Positions 1 through 8,169 of a stretch of 64,000 nucleotides of DNA are shown here, in pieces (position 1 is the stretch's first letter; each line of letters begins with the position of its first letter). The stretch is from CAXMPK01 sp964195405 (GTDB taxonomy: Bacteria; Actinomycetota; Acidimicrobiia; Spongiisociales; ZC4RG35). Below the pieces are notes generated by a model, which made no database searches, was not told the origin of the DNA, and worked only from the letters and a program-made list of their open reading frames with translations. A program made the translations under genes and the position numbers. Location of the stretch: NCBI GenBank assembly GCA_964195405.1, contig CAXMPK010000267.1, positions 1-64,000 of the forward strand, given 5' to 3'.

Positions 1-437
1 GGCAGCCAACGGTTGAGGTCTTGTTCAACATCGGGGTAGTCGAGTTCGAGATGCACCGACTGCTCATCGGTGGTCGAGGGGTACCCATCTGTGAGCAGGG
101 CCAGGTAGGCGCCGACCCGCATCCCGAAACGGGAAAGCTCCCGTCCGAAGTCGAACCACCAGCGTGGGTAACGCTGCCGGAAAACGATCATCAGCAACGT
201 CGCAGCAAACAGCCCAGCGACGATTCCTCCGCCGCTCTCTGAGGCCTGAGACACCATCTTGCCGGTCTCTGTGACCACTACGGTTGTCACTGTCGAACTC
301 GACGTGGCTGACAGCAGCGATGCAATGATGAGGATCGGGATGGCCCAGATCAATCTGAAAAACGTCGAGAGCCGGTCAAGCTTCTCGGGATAGTCGATGT
401 CTAACCGGGCTGAGTACGACTCTGCTTGTGTAACCAC
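1..437 (-). CDS. DUF4389 domain membrane protein (partial, runs off the left edge)
   Basis: The reverse strand reads from a GTG at 437, which follows a good AAGGAGG ribosome site, to the window edge without a stop (about 145 residues). The start contains DIDYPEKLDRLSTFFRLIWA followed by a hydrophobic segment, a second membrane segment near residues 70-85, and then GAYLALLTDGYP. This alternation of a YPxRLxR-like strand, a transmembrane helix and AYxxLLTDxYP is typical of DUF4389 proteins, and the YP-type repeat starts again near the edge. The family has no known activity. The C-terminus lies outside the window. The family call comes from recalled motif pattern, not a search. Confidence 0.75.
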   Translation of the reverse strand, partial: MVTQAESYSARLDIDYPEKLDRLSTFFRLIWAIPILIIASLLSATSSSTVTTVVVTETGKMVSQASESGGGIVAGLFAATLLMIVFRQRYPRWWFDFGRELSRFGMRVGAYLALLTDGYPSTTDEQSVHLELDYPDVEQDLNRWL

Positions 438-596
438 GGGATGCCTCCTTGAGTGTGACGAAAGGGTACCTGTCGGACACTAGGGGCCGCGGTCCAACCG
501 CCGCCCGTCCGGCTCATTCATAGTCAGCTGGTAGAGGTCTGCCCTCCCTTCTAGCCCTGCGATCTCAATAACCTGCTCGCTGGACCAGGGAGACCA

Positions 597-1130
597 ATGT
601 CCTTCGAGGCAGTCAATTTCTACAACACGCTTCTAGCCGTTCTGGCCTTGGTTGCTTTGATCGCAGCGATAGGTCTGGCCGGCTACAGAGCCTTTCGAGG
701 GCCTGATGCTGTCTCGGCAATCGGATCCTCTACGTTGTGGGTGGCGTGGGTTGTGGCGTTTGTGGCCACGCTCGGATCCCTCTTCTACTCAGAGGTCATC
801 CACTTTCTCCCATGCCGGCTGTGTTGGTTTCAACGTATCGCCATGTACCCGATGTCGGTGATCCTCCTTATCGGCGCCATACGCAAAGAGGCGTTGGTGC
901 GTATCTACGCCCTGCCCTTTGCCTTTGGCGGTCTTGGCCTCTCTATTTGGCACTACCTGACCCAGACGTTTCCTAGCTTGGAGGGTGGTTCCTGTGATCC
1001 GAACAACCCTTGCTCGGCCAAATACGTGGACGTGTTCGGGTTCGTCAGCATCCCGTTTATGGCTGGAGCCGGGTTTACCCTTATCGCTGTCTTACTCATC
1101 TTCTACGTGAGAGCTTCCAACTATGAATAG
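597..1130 (+). CDS. DsbB-family disulfide bond formation protein
   Basis: A 177-residue integral membrane protein with four hydrophobic helices. It has the DsbB signature PCRLCWFQR (C73 and C76) at the start of a helix and a second cysteine pair, C133 and C139, in the last extracytoplasmic loop. DsbB/BdbC proteins reoxidise an extracytoplasmic thiol oxidase and pass electrons to quinone. A CAGGGAGA ribosome site precedes the ATG. The gene overlaps the following thioredoxin-fold gene by 8 nt, so the pair probably forms one oxidative-folding unit. Menaquinone is the likely electron acceptor, since men genes lie 8 kb away (inference). Confidence 0.9.
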   Translation: MSFEAVNFYNTLLAVLALVALIAAIGLAGYRAFRGPDAVSAIGSSTLWVAWVVAFVATLGSLFYSEVIHFLPCRLCWFQRIAMYPMSVILLIGAIRKEALVRIYALPFAFGGLGLSIWHYLTQTFPSLEGGSCDPNNPCSAKYVDVFGFVSIPFMAGAGFTLIAVLLIFYVRASNYE

Positions 1131-1740
1131 GAAAATCCTTTGGATCGGCGGTGGCGTCGTCGTTCTTGCACTGATCGTGCTTCTCGCCGCATCTATCGCT
1201 GGTGAAGAAACGATCGACGAGGCCATCGCCTTTGGTGAGGTAACCGTCGTGGGGGATTCACTTCCGATTATGGCCGACCCCGCCGCCGCCGATCCGGCCC
1301 TTGGATTCACGGCCGCCACGGTCAGTGGGGAAGATTGGGACGGGGTCGTTACAACTGTCGAGGCGGATGGTCGGCCCAAGATCCTCGTGTTCCTCGCCCA
1401 CTGGTGTCCTCATTGCCAAAACGAGGTTCCCGTCGTCCAGTCATGGCTTGACGACGGTGGCCTAGGCGATGATGTAGACATGTATTCGTTCACCGTCCTC
1501 TCGGATCGGCTTAGGCCCAACTGGCCTTCCCAGACCTGGCTGGAGGATGAGGGCTGGACCGTGCCAGTCATCATGGACGATGAGCAACTGAGTGTGGTTC
1601 TCACCTACGGGATGAGGGGTACCCCTTTCTATGTTGTGCTGGACGGAGACAACCTCAATCTCGGCCGAGTCTCTGGCGAGGTTGGAATCGCCGGGCTCGA
1701 TCAGATGGTTCGCATCGCCCAGGCCTCGATCGACAGTTAG
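1123..1740 (+). CDS. Membrane-anchored thioredoxin-fold thiol oxidase partner
   Basis: 205 residues with an N-terminal membrane anchor (about residues 5-26), a linker, and a thioredoxin fold carrying FLAHWCPHCQNEVP with C95-P-H-C98. The CPHC dipeptide is the DsbA-type active site, favouring oxidation over reduction, although the overall fold resembles TlpA/ResA. A cis-proline candidate lies in GMRGTPFYVVLDG. It overlaps dsbB by 8 nt, which suggests translational coupling and a functional pair: this protein oxidises exported substrates and DsbB recharges it. The exact substrates are unknown. Confidence 0.85.
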   Translation: MNRKILWIGGGVVVLALIVLLAASIAGEETIDEAIAFGEVTVVGDSLPIMADPAAADPALGFTAATVSGEDWDGVVTTVEADGRPKILVFLAHWCPHCQNEVPVVQSWLDDGGLGDDVDMYSFTVLSDRLRPNWPSQTWLEDEGWTVPVIMDDEQLSVVLTYGMRGTPFYVVLDGDNLNLGRVSGEVGIAGLDQMVRIAQASIDS

Positions 1741-1761
1741 ACCACACGTCGAACGTGCATA

Positions 1762-1782
1762 ACGGTGCGGATTTCGCACCGT
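1762..1782. terminator. Short hairpin between convergent genes
   Basis: ACGGTGCG and CGCACCGT form a perfect 8-bp stem around a 5-nt loop, in the 64-bp gap between the thioredoxin gene (+) and rpiB (-). The 3' flank (CTTGCT) is only weakly T-rich. It could serve as a bidirectional terminator for both genes. Confidence 0.6.
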
Positions 1783-1804
1783 CTTGCTATAGCAACGAGA
1801 GTAT

Positions 1805-2245
1805 TCAGCCCTCTAAGGCGCGGATCTTGTCGAGCCTGCGGACGTGGCGGTCTTCGCGGCTGAACTTGGCTTCAATGAATGTGCCAACCAGATCCTGGGC
1901 CAAAGCCTCCCCGACAACACGAGATCCCAGACACAACACATTGACGTCGTCGTGTTCCACCATTTGATGAGCGGTGTATGCGTCATGGGCCACAGCAGCC
2001 CGGATTCCGTTCAATTTGTTGGCGGCAATGGAAGCCCCCGCGCCTGAACCACACACGACAATCCCACGGTCAGCCCTGCCGTCCAACACGGCTTGGGCCA
2101 CCGAGGCGGCGTAGTCCGGGTAGTCGACAGGGTCGGTCGAATGTGTACCCAAGTCATAAACGGCCTGGCCGTTTTCGGCGAGCCATTTGGCGAGATGATC
2201 CTTCAGCGGGTACCCAGCGTGGTCTGATCCGACGGCGACTCTCAT
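1805..2245 (-). CDS. rpiB: Ribose-5-phosphate isomerase B
   Basis: 146 residues starting MRVAVGSDHAGYPLKDHL, the classic RpiB/LacAB opening. It interconverts ribose-5-phosphate and ribulose-5-phosphate in the pentose phosphate pathway. Visible hallmarks are SDHAGY, GTHSTDPVDYPDYA, the catalytic cysteine in VCGSGAGAS (C65), and the NVLCLGSRVVG segment. An upstream in-frame ATG at 2266 would add seven residues (MATLPPV) that the family does not have, so the internal ATG is chosen; neither has a strong ribosome site. It is transcribed away from murA. Confidence 0.92.
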   Translation of the reverse strand: MRVAVGSDHAGYPLKDHLAKWLAENGQAVYDLGTHSTDPVDYPDYAASVAQAVLDGRADRGIVVCGSGAGASIAANKLNGIRAAVAHDAYTAHQMVEHDDVNVLCLGSRVVGEALAQDLVGTFIEAKFSREDRHVRRLDKIRALEG

Positions 2246-2324
2246 GACAGGCGGCAGGGTAGCCATCCGCTAGTGCCGCCCAGGTCACCATGGGTTGCGG
2301 CCCGCCACAACTACATTCGCATCG

Positions 2325-3578
2325 ATGTCGAAGATCATTGTTCAAGGTGGCAAAGCCCTGTCCGGCACAGTTCAGGTGTTGGGCGCAAAAAACGCCGTCC
2401 TCAAGGAGATGGTTTCCGCTCTGCTCACTCCCGGCCGGCATCGTCTAACCAACGTTCCTTCGATACTCGACGTCGAGCTGATGTGTCAGGTTCTCGAGCA
2501 CACCGGATGCAAAGTGGAGCAAGGGGATAGAGAGTTATCGATTGTCGTCCCTCAGGATCTCAAACCGGAAGCGCCAATCGATCTGGTCAGAGCCATGCGT
2601 GCGTCGATCGTGGTCCTTGGCCCTCTTTTGGCCCGATGCGGAGAAGCCCGGGTCGCCCTGCCCGGAGGAGATGATCTCGGTGCCCGGCCGATCGAATGGC
2701 ACATGGAGGGTCTGGAGCAGATGGGCGCCACCTTCGAGCTCGTGCACGGCGAATTGGTCGGGCGGATCGACGGGCGTCTCAAGGGCACGGAAGTGGAACT
2801 CCCATTTCCCTCTGTTGGCGCCACCGAAAACGTGTTGTTCGCCGGCGTCCTCGCAGAAGGTGAGACGGTGATAGTCAACGCCGCACGGGAACCGGAGATC
2901 GAAGATTTGATCAAACAGTTGCAGGCGATGGGTGCCGTGATCGAAGGTGGCGGGACTTCCCTGATCACCATCCGAGGTGTGGAGCGTCTTCACCCTGTCG
3001 AGCACCATGTCATCCCCGATCGACTCGAAGCCGGCACTTATGCCATGGCCGGTGCCATCACCTCTGGTGATGTCACAGTCACCGGCTGTCTGCCCCAGCA
3101 TCTGCGCATGGAATTGAGGAAGCTGGAAGGGGCTGGTTGTGATGTCGAGCAGGGCGACGGTTGGCTGCGGGTACGTGGACCCGACAGACTCCAACCTGTC
3201 GACTTTGCCACACTGCCGTTCCCCGGGTTTCACACCGATATGCATCCACAGATGGTGGCTCTCCTCAGCGTCGCCTCGGGCACGTCGGTCATTACCGAGA
3301 ACCTCTACGACGCCCGTTTCCGTTATGTGGGCGAGATGGCACGAATGGGAGCCGACATACTCATCGAGGCTCAGCACGCCATCATTCGCGGTGTGGACAG
3401 TCTGTCTGGATGTCCGGTGTTGGCACCTGACATCCGCGCTGGTGCCGCTCTTGTTCTCGCCGGCCTTCGCGCCGAAGGCGTGACCGAAATCGGGGAAGCG
3501 GTCCATATCGATCGTGGCTATCAGGATTTCGCTGGCCGTCTCGCTTCGCTGGGGGCGGATATTGAGCGGAGTGAGTGA
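2325..3578 (+). CDS. murA: UDP-N-acetylglucosamine 1-carboxyvinyltransferase
   Basis: About 417 residues. It transfers enolpyruvate from PEP to UDP-GlcNAc, the first committed step of peptidoglycan synthesis, in the cytoplasm. It opens with the typical GGKALSGTVQVLGAKNAVLK, containing the conserved K and N, and has the two repeated inside-out domains and the late PFPGFHTDMHPQ segment. The catalytic-loop motif usually written GGCxIGxRP is GGDDLGARP here, with Asp116 in place of the cysteine. The same C-to-D change in mycobacterial MurA gives natural fosfomycin insensitivity. I chose the ATG at 2325; the upstream ATG at 2295 would add a ten-residue unconserved tail. Confidence 0.96.
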   Translation: MSKIIVQGGKALSGTVQVLGAKNAVLKEMVSALLTPGRHRLTNVPSILDVELMCQVLEHTGCKVEQGDRELSIVVPQDLKPEAPIDLVRAMRASIVVLGPLLARCGEARVALPGGDDLGARPIEWHMEGLEQMGATFELVHGELVGRIDGRLKGTEVELPFPSVGATENVLFAGVLAEGETVIVNAAREPEIEDLIKQLQAMGAVIEGGGTSLITIRGVERLHPVEHHVIPDRLEAGTYAMAGAITSGDVTVTGCLPQHLRMELRKLEGAGCDVEQGDGWLRVRGPDRLQPVDFATLPFPGFHTDMHPQMVALLSVASGTSVITENLYDARFRYVGEMARMGADILIEAQHAIIRGVDSLSGCPVLAPDIRAGAALVLAGLRAEGVTEIGEAVHIDRGYQDFAGRLASLGADIERSE

Positions 3579-3635
3579 TCACCATTAGCGCCTAAACTGG
3601 GAACAACCTATCAATAGACGAGGTTCGCCAACCAG

Positions 3636-3974
3636 ATGCCCGATCCAACACCAGTGACCATCGCTTCCAGCGAGACCGATAACGGCCCGATAGACCCGGC
3701 CAAACTCGACGAGGCGCTCAACTACATCCGTCCGGCCGTGCAGGCCGACGGTGGGGACATCGTGTTGCTCGGTGCCGACGATGGTGTCGTCAATCTTCAG
3801 ATGGTCGGCGCCTGTGGCGGCTGCCCACTTTCGATGATGACGCTCAAGGCTGGGATCGAGCGGATCTTGATGGACCGTGTTCCCGGTGTTCGGGAAGTGC
3901 GTGCCTCAGCCGACGCCCCGGGCACCCTCGAGGAAGCCACCTCCGGCACCGGCATCACACTTCCGACCCTTTAG
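3636..3974 (+). CDS. NifU C-terminal-domain Fe-S scaffold/carrier protein
   Basis: 112 residues. After a 20-residue flexible start comes one NifU C-terminal domain: LDEALNYIRPAVQADGGDI, then GACGGCPLSMMTLKAGIER with C60 and C63 as the CxxC that binds a bridging cluster in Nfu proteins. It probably accepts or carries [4Fe-4S] clusters from the SUF machinery to apo-enzymes such as the aconitase further along. There is no A-type domain of the kind seen in NfuA. It sits 57 bp downstream of murA and 25 bp upstream of the MeaB-like GTPase. Confidence 0.88.
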   Translation: MPDPTPVTIASSETDNGPIDPAKLDEALNYIRPAVQADGGDIVLLGADDGVVNLQMVGACGGCPLSMMTLKAGIERILMDRVPGVREVRASADAPGTLEEATSGTGITLPTL

Positions 3975-3999
3975 CGGCCGCTCTTTTAGTCTCCCGACG

Positions 4000-4698
4000 A
4001 TGGATGCTGCCCTGCTTGCTGCTGTGGCCACGGGAGACCGCAAGGCTCTATCTCGGGCAATCAGTCATGCCGAGGCAGGCGAGCCGAGCGGCGATCTGGC
4101 TCTCTCACACCCGATCATCGGATTCACCGGACCGCCCGGGGCTGGCAAATCGACTCTGATCTCGGTTCTGATCGAACGCTTCAGGAAAGATGGGGAGACT
4201 GTTGCGGTTCTCGCGGTTGACCCTTCCAGTCCCTTCACCGGAGGTGCGATCCTCGGTGACCGGATCCGCATGCAGGCCCACGTTGGTGACGACGGAGTGT
4301 TTGTGCGATCGATGGCCGCCAGGGGTCACCTTGGCGGATTGGCCGTTGCTGCCGCCGACGCCGTGCGGCTCATGGGTCATGCCGGCTACGACCGTCTCAT
4401 CGTCGAGACTGTGGGCGTCGGTCAGTCCGAGGTTGAGGTTATGGATCTCGCCAGCCACGTTGTCCTGGTAGTCGGGCCATCCTGGGGTGATCAGATTCAG
4501 GCCGACAAGGCCGGCGTTGTTGAGATTGCCGACCTTTTCGTCATCAACAAGGGCGATCGTCCCGGAGTGTCGGATGTGAAGCGGGCGCTCACCGAAGTCG
4601 CCGATGCCCGCGGAGCCGAGATCGTGGTCACAACGGCCATTGACGGCAGTGGTGTGGACGAGTTGATCGCTGCAATCGGACGGCTACACGAGACCTAG
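4000..4698 (+). CDS. MeaB/ArgK-family G3E GTPase (short form)
   Basis: 232 residues. P-loop GPPGAGKST (residues 44-52), the VDPSSPFTGGAILGDRIRM segment diagnostic of MeaB/ArgK, the ETVGVGQSE switch, and NKGD as the base-recognition motif. MeaB proteins protect and load adenosylcobalamin-dependent methylmalonyl-CoA mutase. The protein ends right after the GTPase core (GSGVDELIAAIGRLHET), so the roughly 70-residue C-terminal dimerisation region of typical MeaB is absent. The ATG at 4000 is chosen because longer starts read through the preceding gene. Its end overlaps ppdK tail-to-tail by 15 bp. No mutase gene is in the window. Confidence 0.88.
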   Translation: MDAALLAAVATGDRKALSRAISHAEAGEPSGDLALSHPIIGFTGPPGAGKSTLISVLIERFRKDGETVAVLAVDPSSPFTGGAILGDRIRMQAHVGDDGVFVRSMAARGHLGGLAVAAADAVRLMGHAGYDRLIVETVGVGQSEVEVMDLASHVVLVVGPSWGDQIQADKAGVVEIADLFVINKGDRPGVSDVKRALTEVADARGAEIVVTTAIDGSGVDELIAAIGRLHET

Positions 4699-7299
4699 CT
4701 CGGCCTGAGCAGCCGCGATTCGGGCTCCTTCGACACGTGGCGGGCTACAGGAGATGTAGTCGAGGCCCAACTCGTGAACGAAGGCGATCGAAGCCGGGTC
4801 GCCACCGTGCTCGCCGCACAAACCCAACGTCAGATCAGGGTTTGCCTCTCGACCTTCGACGCATGCCAACTTGATGAGTCGCCCAACCCCGCCAATGTCA
4901 ATGGTCTGGAACGGGTCTGATTCGAGGATGCCTTGTTCGAGATAATCCCTGAGGAAGAGACCCTCGGCGTCGTCACGGCTCAGTCCGTAAGTCATCTGAG
5001 TCAGGTCGTTGGTACCGAACGAGAAGAAATCGGCTTCTTTGGCGATCAGACCGGCGGTGAGGGCGGCGCGGGGGAGTTCGATCATCGTGCCAACAGGGAT
5101 TTCGAGGTCGGCACCCTTGTAGCTGCCTTTCGCTATCTCGTCCTCGATGACAATCCGCATGCGGCGCAGTTCCTCGACGGTCGAGACGAGTGGGACCATG
5201 ATCTCGAGGATCGGGTTTCCCCCTGCTTCGAGACGGCGGCGATATGCCGCAACTGCGGCGCGGGCCTGCATCCGATAGAGCTGTTTGATCATCAGGCCAA
5301 GCCGGACGCCCCGCAACCCCAGCATCGGGTTTTCCTCTTCCCAGCGGGCAACCTGTTCGGACATCGATCGGAGGTCGTCGGTGGGCCTGCCGGCTCGCAC
5401 CCGTCTCACAGTTTCCTGCTCCAGCTCCAGTCGCGATGGCAGGAATTCGTGAAGAGGTGGGTCGAGCAGTCTGACCACGACGGGTAGTCCGTCCATCGCC
5501 TCGAGCAGTCCCTCGAAATCAGAGACCTGAAGGTTTTCGAGCTCTTCGAGGGCCTCGGTGCGATTGGCGTCATCAGTCGAGAGGATGACTTGACGGACCA
5601 CTTCGAGACGTTCTCCGAGGAACATGTGCTCGGTGCGAGCCAATCCGATTCCTTCGGCCCCTCGAGATCGCGCTTCTTCTGCGTCACGAGGAGAGTCGGC
5701 GTTGGCTCGAACGCCCAAGGTCCGAATCTCATCTGCCCACTCGAGAATCTGAGCGAGCTCGGGCAGTGGCTCGGGTGCGATGAGCTCGACAGGTTCGACG
5801 TAGATGTTGCCGGTGGTCCCGTCGATGGTGATGAAGTCACCCGCTGCGATGTCCACTTCTCCCGCATGGGCGAGTTCGGCGTTGACGTCGACGAGAAGGC
5901 TGGCGGCCCCGGTGACTGCCGGTTTACCCATGCCCCGAGCGACAACTGCGGCGTGTGAGGTCTTGCCACCGTGGCTGGTGAGGATGCCAACAGAAGCGAT
6001 CATGCCGTGGATGTCATCGGGGGTGGTCTCGGGTCTTACCAACACAACCTCCTCGCCCGCCTTGGCTAATTCGACGGCGCGGTCGGAATCAAAAACGACC
6101 TTTCCGGCTGCGGCACCGGGGGAGGCGGCCACGCCTGAAACCGCCACCGGAACATTTGTCTTTCCGATGCGGGGACGGTGGAGCTGCTCTAGTGAGGCGG
6201 GGGCAACCCGACTCACCGCGGTTGGTCGGTCGATCAAGCCATCGCCGGCCATCGCAACCGCCATTCGGATGGCGGCCTCAGCAGTCCGTTTTCCCACGCG
6301 TGCCTGAAGGATGTAGAGGACGTTTTTCTCGATGGTGAACTCGATGTCGATCATGTCGGTGTAGTGCTGTTCGAGCCGATCCATCGTTTCCAACAGCTGG
6401 CGATGACACTCGGGATGGAGCCCGGCAAGATCGTCGAGTGACAGTGTGTTCCTGATGCCTGCCACTACGTCTTCGCCCTGAGCACGCGGCAGATAGTCCC
6501 CGTAGCTGACCTTTGCGCCGGTCGCAGGGTCCCTGGTGAAGCAAACACCGGTGCCCGAGTCTTCACCGAGGTCACCGAAAACCATCATCTGCACATTGGC
6601 CGCGGTGCCGATGTCGTCGGGAATTCCGTAGATCTGTCGATAGTCGAAGGCCCGCTTGTTGCTCCACGATGAGAAGACGGCCTCGATGGCACCTTGGAGT
6701 TGCAGTCGGGGATCGTCGGGCAGTTCACCCGGCCGGTGGTCTTCGATGATGGTTTGGAACATGCGGGTGGCGTGTTCCAGGTCATCTGCGGTCAGTTCTG
6801 AGTCGTTGGTGACACCTCGCTTGGTGCGAAGGTTGGGCAGCACCTCCCGAAAGAGGCGATCGTCGATTCCGAGAACAACATCTCCGTACATCTGAACGAA
6901 ACGCCGATAGGCGTCCCATGCGAAGTGGGGGTCGCCAGACCACTCGGCGAGGGCGCCGACGACGTCGTCGTTGACGCCGATGTTGAGGATGCTGTCCATC
7001 ATTCCCGGCATCGAGATCCGGGCCCCAGAACGAACCGAAAGCAGCAGTGGCACCGGTCCGGATCCGAAGGTCCGATCTGTGGCTTCTTCGAGCCTTTTGA
7101 CAGCGTCGTCGACTTCACTCGATAGATCGTTGGGCATCGCACCTGTGGTCATCGCGGTGCGAGAGACCTCGGTTGTGATGGTGAAACCTGACGGAACCGG
7201 AAGACCGAGATGGGTCATCTCGGCGAGCCCTGCTCCTTTCCCTCCGAGCAGGTCGCGATCCGCGTAGTCCGCGTCGGCAAAGTCGTACAGATGTGGCAG
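4684..7299 (-). CDS. ppdK: Pyruvate, phosphate dikinase (unusual start)
   Basis: About 871 residues interconverting pyruvate + ATP + Pi with PEP + AMP + PPi. Visible parts are an N-terminal nucleotide-binding domain, the phosphohistidine motif GGKTSHAAVVARGMGKPAVTG, and the C-terminal PEP/pyruvate barrel with GLCGEHGGDP. The first ATG is at 7218, but conserved family sequence continues upstream in frame (LYDFADADYADRDLLGGKGA) to a stop codon at 7315-7317. No ATG, GTG or TTG lies in that stretch. CTG at 7299, 4 nt after a strong GGAGGAG, or CTG at 7290 is therefore the likely start. A conventional annotation would give 4684-7218 and lose the GGKGA motif. Confidence 0.93.
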   Translation of the reverse strand: MPHLYDFADADYADRDLLGGKGAGLAEMTHLGLPVPSGFTITTEVSRTAMTTGAMPNDLSSEVDDAVKRLEEATDRTFGSGPVPLLLSVRSGARISMPGMMDSILNIGVNDDVVGALAEWSGDPHFAWDAYRRFVQMYGDVVLGIDDRLFREVLPNLRTKRGVTNDSELTADDLEHATRMFQTIIEDHRPGELPDDPRLQLQGAIEAVFSSWSNKRAFDYRQIYGIPDDIGTAANVQMMVFGDLGEDSGTGVCFTRDPATGAKVSYGDYLPRAQGEDVVAGIRNTLSLDDLAGLHPECHRQLLETMDRLEQHYTDMIDIEFTIEKNVLYILQARVGKRTAEAAIRMAVAMAGDGLIDRPTAVSRVAPASLEQLHRPRIGKTNVPVAVSGVAASPGAAAGKVVFDSDRAVELAKAGEEVVLVRPETTPDDIHGMIASVGILTSHGGKTSHAAVVARGMGKPAVTGAASLLVDVNAELAHAGEVDIAAGDFITIDGTTGNIYVEPVELIAPEPLPELAQILEWADEIRTLGVRANADSPRDAEEARSRGAEGIGLARTEHMFLGERLEVVRQVILSTDDANRTEALEELENLQVSDFEGLLEAMDGLPVVVRLLDPPLHEFLPSRLELEQETVRRVRAGRPTDDLRSMSEQVARWEEENPMLGLRGVRLGLMIKQLYRMQARAAVAAYRRRLEAGGNPILEIMVPLVSTVEELRRMRIVIEDEIAKGSYKGADLEIPVGTMIELPRAALTAGLIAKEADFFSFGTNDLTQMTYGLSRDDAEGLFLRDYLEQGILESDPFQTIDIGGVGRLIKLACVEGREANPDLTLGLCGEHGGDPASIAFVHELGLDYISCSPPRVEGARIAAAQAELGLV

Positions 7300-7340
7300 C
7301 GGGCTCCTCCAGACCTAGTTGCATCACCCAGATTACCCCA

Positions 7341-7383
7341 GCGTGTGCACCCGAGGCCCTGTGAGGGCCACCCCTGCACACGC
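7341..7383 (-). terminator. Nested hairpin between META lipoprotein gene and ppdK
   Basis: GCGTGTGCA (7341-7349) pairs perfectly with TGCACACGC (7375-7383), and inside it GGCCCT pairs with AGGGCC across a GTG loop. It begins immediately beyond the lipoprotein stop codon and lies 42 bp before the presumed ppdK start. There is no run of U, so it may be a terminator, or a stabilising or attenuating leader element for ppdK. Confidence 0.6.
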
Positions 7384-8169
7384 TCAGGGGTCGGCGCGGT
7401 AGATCAGTCCTTCGTCACCGGCCACCCATGTGGTCATCTGGTTTCCTACGATCTCCACTCGAAAACCGCCTTCGAGGGCGCTGATGACACGAGAGTCTTG
7501 GGTGGCGAGCTGAGCCGTGCAATCCCCATTGGCGCCGAAGTTGGTGAACTGCACTTCGGGGCCAGTGACGACGTAGGACCCGGATAGGTCGCGGCAACCG
7601 GTCGAACCTATGAACGAGCCATCGGTGAACAGCTCAAGTGTTGCTCGTTCGCCCGACACCGAAGACACCGCGTCGCCCTGAACGAGTCCGTCGAGAACCC
7701 AAACGGTTCCAAGGAGATCGGCGGTGGGGACCGGGGCCAGTGGTTCGAATTCAAGTGTGACCGTAGGACCGGTGAGAGTCAGGTTGGGTGACCCGAGTCC
7801 GATGTTGTCGACCTCGCCCAATCCCTGGAGGTAGAGACCTTCGGCCACCATCGTCTCAGGAGGCGAGCAGGCCATCTCCGTCGATGAAATCCCGGTCACT
7901 CGAAAGGGCCGATCGATCTCAGCGCCGTAACCGTTGCAAGAAGCAGTCCCACCTACAGCGTCCTCAGCAATGGTCAGTGTGATCGGGTGGGTCTTGACGA
8001 TGGGGATGGGTGTCCCAGCGACCTCGCCCGACACCAGCTGCCATGAACCTTCCAGACTGTCCTCGAAATCATTCCCCAGACAGGCCGTGACCGTCATCGC
8101 GACCACGGCAAGCAATGCGAATCTTCTGATGAGGTTTGGACGAGCGGCCACGCGACCTGGTTCCCTCAC
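7384..8169 (-). CDS. META-domain lipoprotein
   Basis: 261 residues. A basic start and hydrophobic segment lead to a lipobox, TVTAC, with C30 as the probable lipidation site. Two META (HslJ-like) domains follow: SWQLVSGEVAG...TASCNGYGAEI and TVWVLDGL...GSTGCRDLSGSYVV. META domains occur in exported proteins linked to stress or drug resistance in other bacteria, but no reaction is known. The ATG overlaps the menA stop by 4 nt, so it is probably the last gene of a menB-menA-lipoprotein transcript. Confidence 0.88.
   Translation of the reverse strand: MREPGRVAARPNLIRRFALLAVVAMTVTACLGNDFEDSLEGSWQLVSGEVAGTPIPIVKTHPITLTIAEDAVGGTASCNGYGAEIDRPFRVTGISSTEMACSPPETMVAEGLYLQGLGEVDNIGLGSPNLTLTGPTVTLEFEPLAPVPTADLLGTVWVLDGLVQGDAVSSVSGERATLELFTDGSFIGSTGCRDLSGSYVVTGPEVQFTNFGANGDCTAQLATQDSRVISALEGGFRVEIVGNQMTTWVAGDEGLIYRADP

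Noticed and set aside
2535..3506. Long reverse-strand open frame (323 codons) over murA
   Set aside because: It is the antisense shadow of murA; the translation is His/Asp-rich without any family signature.
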